64,000 nt of DNA, from NCBI GenBank assembly GCA_029204225.1, contig MU831548.1:1-64000 (forward strand), written 5' to 3'. The stretch is from Diphasiastrum complanatum (lineage: Eukaryota > Streptophyta > Lycopodiopsida > Lycopodiales > Lycopodiaceae). The position numbers were made by a program, and so were the translations under genes. Positions 57,546 through 64,000 of this stretch are shown here, in pieces (the stretch's first letter is position 1; each line of letters begins with the position of its first letter). The notes beneath the pieces are model-generated. The model did no database searches, had not been told where the DNA came from, and worked only from the letters and a program-made list of their open reading frames with translations.

Positions 57546-57785
57546 CGAGTTTCTACTGAAATGGGTGATCTAGGTTAAAAAACCGTACATAAGCATGAAT
57601 GGGCTATAACCGGTAGCCGGATGCTTACATCTTTTGATTACACTTCAAAAAAGGAAATCAACAGGAAGAGCAATCCGAACTTTCCCCACTTCGTTGCTTA
57701 CTCCACCGATTTCTCGAAAAACGTCGAGATTCCTCTTGAGCACAAATCAATGGCAAAACCTACTAAAAACTGGCTTTGATACCAA

Positions 57786-58264
57786 TGTAAAGTCCAATTC
57801 ACAAGATCCTATTCTAAGCATGCCAAATCAAGCAACACAAGGGAATCGGATGTGGACAAACCAACCCAACCAAACCTAGATCCCCCCAAGCTTTGGATCA
57901 ATCCCTCACAAGGGATAGAGGCGTCATACCAGCAGCATACCGCTACTAGCACCACAATCAAGCATACACTAGTGAAACCCAATGGGTATACTTATACCCT
58001 CCAAGACCCATTCACCACTAGTAGTGCATTGTGACACCTCACAGGACACCTATACAGCCTATCTGGGCCACATCATCTAGTTCCCCTATGACTCACTGAT
58101 AGACCCATAAAATCCACCATCAAGAGTTTATGCCTACAATCATTGATTATGACCATATACACATAAGGGCCCCAAACCCCTTATAATCATAAATAACTTA
58201 CGGGTTGTTGGTCTACTGATCTCTAGCATGGACACACTACCCGAGACCAGTCATGGGTATGACA
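57786..58264 (-). repeat. 5' LTR of gypsy element 13, shortened (479 bp)
   Basis: Same ends as 55704-56519, but lacking about 330 internal bases, with ccccccaagc at the join. Confidence 0.87.
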
Positions 58265-58767
58265 GATGTTATATTTGATCGTTGCCTGTTGATCTAACTG
58301 GCTGGATCGCTGCATACTATCTGGATTTGATTGTTGCAGTACCTGAACAGTGAATCTGTTCACTGCAGATCTGAATCTGCTGATCTATTCTCTACCAGAC
58401 TTGTTCGTTGGATCAGACTTGGACCTGGTTGCAGAGCTGAAATCAGATCATTACATGCAGATCGCTGACAGATCTACAGATCGCTAGGTGTTTATTGTTG
58501 CTAGGTGTCTATTGTTAAATCACTGCATACAGATCTGATTACTGGCTGGAGTGTAGCAGAACTTGTTTGCTGACAGGATTGCAAATTTGCAGATTTGATA
58601 CTATAGATGTTTGCTGGAAAATCAAGGTTCTGAAAGTTGCTACAGATAGGTTCGCTGAAGAAGACCTGGATCAGATCAGAATCAGATCACTGAGTTGCGA
58701 GACAGCTCACTTAAGTTTCATAATATACAGAAAATCAAGACGTTGGAAGTTGCTAAAGATCAGTACA

Positions 58768-61700
58768 ATGGCAGGGTTGAATGATGTTGTGTTGCCGGAG
58801 TCTAGCAAGCTAGATGGAACGAACTATAGCATATGGAAGTTCAAGATGTAGAATATTCTCCACGATAGAGAATATTGGGAGATCGTCACAGGTGTTGAGA
58901 CACCTCCTACCACTGACAGAGAGTTGCGGGAGTATCAAAGAGGTAGAAGAAAAGTTCATCACATCATTAACTTGTTCGTTAGAGATATGATCATACGTCA
59001 TATCAAAGATGTTGTTGGACCCAAGGAGGCTTGGGATATACTGAAGAACTTGTATGAGACGGTAAATCAATCACGAATCTTGTTCTTGACTAATAAGCTA
59101 CACACATTGAAGATGGGTACAGGTGAATCGGTAACGGACTATGTTACTCGGGTGAAAGATCCTAGAGGGCAACTTATTGCGGTTGGAGAAAGTGTTCAAG
59201 ATTCAGTCTTAATATCCATTATGCTTAATAGTCTACCTTTGGCTTATCAGAACTTTGTAATGATGCTATCGTTACGGGAAACGAGACCTTCTTTCGATGA
59301 GCTGAATGCCATACTATAGGAAGAATTGAGACGACACAATATAGTTAACAGGGACGATTTCAAAGAAACAGGCATTCTTGGCAAAGAAGCAAGAGCAAAG
59401 TTCCAAGAAGGGTGGCAAAGGGAAGAAGAAGAAGAAGAAGCAGTAGCTAGATACGGAGGAGAATCAATCCAATCGATCAGAAGATGGAAAGAAAGTGGCT
59501 CAAAAAGAAAACTGCTTTATTTGCAGAAAATCAGGACATTATGCAAAGGAGTGTTGGCACAACAAGTTCAAGAAAAAACAGGATGGGAATTTTGCTAAAG
59601 AAGAAGAAACATCTAATGAAAAATTGAGTGCTTTGAAGACTATTGAGTTGTTTTCGGCATCAACATCTTCTAGTGGTGGCTTTTCGAAGGAAGAATACTA
59701 TTGGTATATTGATTCAGGAGCTTCGAAGCATATGACACCTAGACGAGAGTGGCTATCTAATTTTCAAAAATTAGATGGGTCAAATGTGAAGTTGGGAGAC
59801 AACTACACACATGATATAAAAGGAGTTGCAAAAGTACAAGTTCAGCTACCTTCAAGGAACTTGGAAGATTGGAGACATAAAGGATGTGCTTTATGTACCA
59901 GGAATCAAGAAAAACTTACTCTCAGTATCAGCTATTGCAAAGCAACACACGGTGGTGCAGTTTGATGAAGAGCGGTGTCTCATCAAGAAGAAAGATAATG
60001 AAGTAGTAGCTGAGGGCATACTTGCAGGGGGGTTGTACAAACTTCAGGCTCAAGTGGTGGATCATCATGCAAGAGTTGCGGATATTGGATCAGTGAGTAA
60101 GTTATGGCACGAGAGGTTTGGACATCTGAATTACAAAAGTCGACAAGCCTTGAGGAAATACAACATCGTTACAGGTTTACCTCAAGTTGTTTCACAAGGT
60201 TTGTGAAGGTTGTGTCTTAGGCAAGCATCATGTGAAGAAATTTTCGCCTAGTACATTCAGGGAGAGAAATGTTCTAGAACTTGTTCATACAGATTTGTGT
60301 GGTCCTATGAGGACTCAATCTTATGGGGGAGCAAGTTACTTCATCGTGTGGATGACTATTCTAGGAAGATATGGATCTATCTTCTGAAGAATAAGGGTGA
60401 AGCGTTCAAGTATTTCACATGGTTTAAGACACAGGTGGAGAAAGAAACGGATAGAAAAATCAAGATACTCCGCTCGGACAAACGGGGAGTATATTTCTAC
60501 GGAATTTCAGGTGTTTTGCAAGGATCATGGTATAAAGAGACAATTTGCAAACACGGACACGCCTCAACAAAATGGAGTTGCGGAAAGAAAGTCTATAGTG
60601 GAAACTGTGAGGAGTATGCTCAAGAGTAAAAATCTTCCAAATATGTTTTGGGGTGAAGCAGTTAAGACGGCGGTTTATCTTTTGAATCGAAGTCCTACAA
60701 AGGTTGTAGAGAATCGGACTCCAGAGGAAGCTTACACGGGCCGGAAGCCAGATGTAAGTCATTTGAGAGTGTTTGGTAGTACTGCTTATGCTCACATACC
60801 TAAGGATTCCAGGAGCAAATTGGATTCTAAAGTGACCAAGTGTTTATTGCTTGGATATGATAGTCAAGAGAAGAGATACATGTTATATGACTTGGAGGGT
60901 AAGAAAGTCATCATAAGTAGGGATGTAATCTTTGATGAGGAGGCAACTCATAAAGATACAGAGATACCCTATGATAAGATGTGACGAGTTATTACAGGAG
61001 CCTGAATCGACACATATATCACCTACGCCAATCCAAGTACCTAGAGTAACCTTGGTTGTGGAAGGAAAAAGGAAGGAGAGATCAAGTATATGGGATACTT
61101 ATTCACCTCCTACTTCACCAGGCAGGAACCATCCTACATCAAAAGCTAGAAGATTGCCTAGATGGTACTATAAAACTATCAAGGATAGTGTCATGGAACA
61201 GGGAGAGTCTAGTACGCATGGAACTAGGAGATCGACTAGGCTTGAAAAGCATCATGAAGATGAAGATCGATAGGAAGATCATCACGAACATGGGGATGTA
61301 CATTTTCCATATATGGCCACAGTATTGGAAACCAAGGATCCATCTACTTTCAAAGAGGCTGAAAAAGAGGATATTTGGGGGAAAGCTATGGATGAGGAGT
61401 ACGATTCAATCATGAAGAACAAGACTTGGAGACTTGTTCGGTTATCTACAAGTAACAAGGTCATTGGATGCAAGTGGGTCTATAGAACTAAGTACAAACC
61501 AAATACTATAGATAAACATAAGGCAAGATTGGGAAGGTTATGCTCAACAGGAAGGGATTGACTATGAAGAAACTTTTGCACCAGTTGCTAAGTCAACTAC
61601 AATGAGGACAGTTTTATCCTTGGCAGCTCAGTTTGGATGGGATATTCAACAAATGGATGTGAAGAGTGCATTTTCTAAATGGATTTCTAGAGGAAGAAGT

Positions 61701-62312
61701 CTACATGGAGCAGCCAAAGGGATATATAGTAGCAGAACATGAAGACAAGGTTTGCAAGTTGACAAGGCACTATATGGACTTAAGCAGGCACCCAGGGCAT
61801 GGTACACGAGGACTGACACATACTTTGAGGAGCGTGGCTTTCAGAGGAGTAGTTCGAAGCATACACTTTATGTTTTGATTAGGGATGGTCATTTGGTGAT
61901 TCTAGTGATGTATGTGGGTGACCTTGTTTTTAGTCTTGGTTCTGGTGCTATCTCTTGGAGTTCAAAGAAGCAGCATACTATTGCATTATCATCTACAGAG
62001 GCCGGATATCGAGCTACTACGAGTGCAGCAAGTGAAGCAACATGGTTACGAAGGATTCTACATGATCTACATATGGTACAAGATTCATCTACGGTACTTC
62101 AGTGCGACGATCAGAGTTGTATTAAATTGGCAAAAAATCCAGTTTTTCACAGCAGGACAAAGCACATTGAAGTACAACAACACTTCATCAGAGAGAAGAT
62201 TCAAAGTGGTGAAGTGGAGCTTATCTATTGTCCTACAGAAGAGCAAGAGTTGCAGATATCTTTACCACAAGACTTGGCAAAGAAAAATTTTAGAAGTTTA
62301 GAGAACTTCTAG
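58768..62312 (+). pseudogene. Copia element 12 gag-pol, defective
   Basis: Gag starts at ATG 58768 (LDGTNYSIWKFKM). TAG codons at 58849 and 59317 interrupt an otherwise open frame and fit lost Gln codons. After a frameshift near 59450 come a CX2CX4HX4C knuckle (CFICRKSGHYAKEC) and protease (WYIDSGASKHM). Further slips near 59850, 60200, 60300 and 60400 precede and cut integrase (LWHERFGHLN, TDLCGPM, a broken SDKRGVY, TPQQNGVAERK). RT ([28 protein letters not shown]) ends in YVGDLVF, where the usual YVDD has Gly for the first Asp, and is fused directly to RNase H (GAISWSSKKQHTIALSS). About 180 residues between the two are deleted near 61930. It ends at TAG 62310-62312. Not functional. Confidence 0.92.
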
Positions 62313-62347
62313 GAGTAATAGATAACAAAGTAAACATTAAGGGGGAG

Positions 62348-62685
62348 TGTTAGGAATTAACGTTTATTTGATACCCCTTAATGATGGTTTAGCCATGCCT
62401 ACATGTTATTATAGGGGCCATTAGTATTTATAGTAAATTCGTTTTTTATTGCTTATGCATGTAGGTGGGTGCACTAATACTAGATTAGGACCTGTTTTAG
62501 TACTTAGAAATTCACCTTGTGTCTTTACCCAATATAGGTAGTAAGTTTAGCAATTAGATTTTGCTCTTTTGCTATTTGCTCAATTCTCCTATAATCTGAA
62601 TTCTCTTTAATCTCTATGCTTGGTTTGTGTGAGTGCTAGTAGGACAAAGTAACTCCATCTGGAATTTGTATCACAAATTCTGACA
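62348..62685 (+). repeat. 3' LTR of copia element 12 (338 bp)
   Basis: Starts TGTTAGGAATTAACG, ends AATTCTGACA. Relative to the 5' LTR it lacks 92 bases between two ttgct words, which removes the TATA-like box. Confidence 0.93.
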
Positions 62686-64000
62686 CTCCTGCCCCCTTTG
62701 TGCCCTCCTCTGCCGCCATAAAGCCCATGCGTCAGCCTGTGCCTATCTATAAAACTCTTTGTGGCTCTCATCATCCAACTCGTCCTGCGTGGGTGCTGCC
62801 TGAGGAGCTGCTGCTGCCGAGTCCACCAAGCAAGAGTCTGGGTTCACCTACAACCAGAAACAAACATTGTTGTCAAGATATTTTGCAATTCATTGCATAT
62901 TTCGAAAGCAATTCAATTCGTCAAAGCATAGTTGGAGCATGGGGTAATAGTGTGACTTACCTCGATCATCTGGCCCTCTCCACGTGTGTGCCTCAGCATA
63001 CGGTCGTTGGTGTTCACAAACACCAACGGCCTCACTACTCAATGGATAGCTTGTTCCTCTTCTGTGTGTGATACAAGGCCCAGGTGCTCCAACTCCGCTC
63101 ACAAGCGGATGTTAAACAATCTTGTGCGAGGACTCTCTCGGCCAGTCACCGCAAGTCACCTGTGCTGCGCCCGTGGATGCTCCACCACATTACAAGCCTC
63201 AACATATCCTCCCTCATCTGACACTGCTCTCCATCGAATGGAAACTGGGAGCGCTCAAAGGTGATCAACTAGCGTGCTATGTTCCTGAGCATCGGACATG
63301 TTGGCAAAAGAAACATGGCACGAGTAAGTCTGTTGAATCCACACACTAGCAATGAGTACACTACTACAGTACTAAGACTACCAAGCGATTTCCGAGCCAT
63401 ACGCGCTCAGTGTAATCTACCCATCCCCTGTGTAGCTCCCGATCGTCCAAGTCCTGAGAAAACGCCACAAGGGGTGCAACATGTGGGCTACGGCGTGGAT
63501 GGGTCGGTGGAAGTAGTCCCATCTGGCCTCCCAAATCTGCAAGATCTCGTCCCTCCTGCAACAGACAAATTACAATAATCAATGCACTGTAGCATAAGAG
63601 AACGCAACAAACTTGAGTGAGAAATAACATACTAGACACTGAAGAGTCATACTTGTCCTCGTCCAAGGCCGACGTCTGAATCGCCTCGCCGATGCGGTCA
63701 ATGAACTCATAAATGAGACCGAGAGTGCACCCCTCACGGTCTACCAGGCGCAGCACATAGAAAATGGGTCGAAGAACCCCCATAAGCTCCTCTGCATGTG
63801 TCCAGAACTCATCTCCAAACACAGTGGCCTGGAAAAATGTCGCATCTGCACTGATGCCTCTAAAGTCCCCAAAGGCCTCGCTAGAAACCATCCGCCGCAA
63901 TGGGTCCTTTACTGCTATCAATCACTCTAGAATCAAGAAGTAGTAGGCAAAGTGGGTGGGTGTAATAGATCCTAATACCACAATAGGGCAAACACTAACT
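62686..64000 (-). pseudogene. hAT-family transposase gene, middle part, runs off the right edge
   Basis: Minus strand. Exon to 63653: KDPLRRMVSSEAF, DEFWTHAEELMGVLRPIFYV and LRLVDREGC then YEFIDRIGEAI, the DUF659-type hAT core; open to the right edge except TGA at 63924-63922. A GT-AG intron (63652-63556) joins in phase to RDEILQIWEARWDYFHRPIH, with a frameshift near 63455. The dimerisation region follows: MWWSIHG, LAERVLAQDC, TSACERSWSTW, KRNKLSIE, FVNTNDRML (62961-63260, with stops and a frameshift). Another intron (62960-62848) leads to the acidic tail that copia element 12 interrupts. hAT transposases cut and paste DNA with an RNase-H-like fold. This copy is broken by stops, frameshifts and the insertion. 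Confidence 0.85.

Larger units (their letters stand above)
55704..58264 (-). mobile_element. Ty3/gypsy element 13, internally deleted, nested in element 12
   Basis: Minus orientation: 5' LTR 58264-57786, PBS-like TTGGTATCAAAGCC on minus next to it (57785-57772), leader, an integrase C-terminal fragment, a purine tract (GAATAAGGGGGGAAGAA on minus, 56536-56520), 3' LTR 56519-55704. Flanks are gctgt (55699-55703) and gatgt (58265-58269), a 5-bp target duplication with one change. Most of gag-pol is lost. Confidence 0.85.
55003..62685 (+). mobile_element. Copia element 12, both LTRs, nested in the hAT gene
   Basis: 5' LTR 55003-55432, PBS 55433-55445 (TGGTATCAGAGCG), leader interrupted by a gypsy element (55704-58264), gag-pol 58768-62312, purine tract ttaagggggag (about 62337-62347), 3' LTR 62348-62685. 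Flanked by ctccc (54998-55002) and ctcct (62686-62690), a target duplication with one change. Confidence 0.93.

Overview
This window looks like gene-poor chromosomal DNA from a seed plant with a large, transposon-rich genome. The evidence is two plant-type intron-containing genes (a trihelix transcription factor and the 3' end of TPLATE), many Ty1/copia elements primed by initiator-Met tRNA (PBS TGGTATCAGAGC), a Ty3/gypsy relic, a plant-type hAT transposase, long (CT)n and (CA)n tracts, and no bacterial-style gene packing. I cannot name the species. A degenerate reverse transcriptase that is neither copia nor gypsy is also present.

Layout. 1-4340: the 5' part of a copia element (minus strand) whose gag-pol frame is fully open for 949 codons to the left edge. 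It is inserted into the integrase of an older copia element (plus strand, 4341-about 7300). 8150-9613: decayed copia relic (minus). 9624-12167: an unclassified RT-bearing relic bracketed by 71-bp direct repeats, followed by a 227-bp (CT)n. 12.4-15.7 kb: a possible solo LTR, featureless DNA and a GGCCC-rich island. 15.9-19.8 kb: a trihelix gene with three coding exons (join 16751-17111, 18890-19366, 19461-19759), preceded by three short tandem-repeat arrays. 20.9-23.6 kb: tandem array built on GGGGCGGGTTTTTTC-type units. 23.6-30.2 kb: three copia remnants, one disabled mainly by point nonsense codons. 30.5-42.4 kb: one copia element (minus) split by two insertions: an inverted 5' half of a related element (33939-35575) and a complete-looking non-autonomous LTR element (35859-40588) carrying a 412-codon ORF of unknown function. 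43.9-48.3 kb: two more copia relics. 48863-51266: the last three exons of TPLATE (minus), an endocytic adaptor subunit. 54.4-64 kb: a hAT transposase gene (minus) split by a copia element (55003-62685), which is itself split in its leader by an internally deleted gypsy element (55704-58264) that contains a TTTCGAAACG inverted-repeat segment.

How it fits together. Two host genes sit among layers of nested transposons. The nesting order gives a relative chronology: hAT, then copia, then gypsy on the right; old copia, then open-frame copia on the left; split copia, then inverted half-element and non-autonomous element in the middle. Recurrent themes are stops explained by C-to-T changes (CAG to TAG, TGG to TGA, probably CGA to TGA), a CACACGTGTG palindrome repeated in LTRs and leaders of several copia families, and inverted junctions between related copies.

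All calls come from reading and translating the sequence by eye. Family assignments rest on recognised motifs, not database searches.
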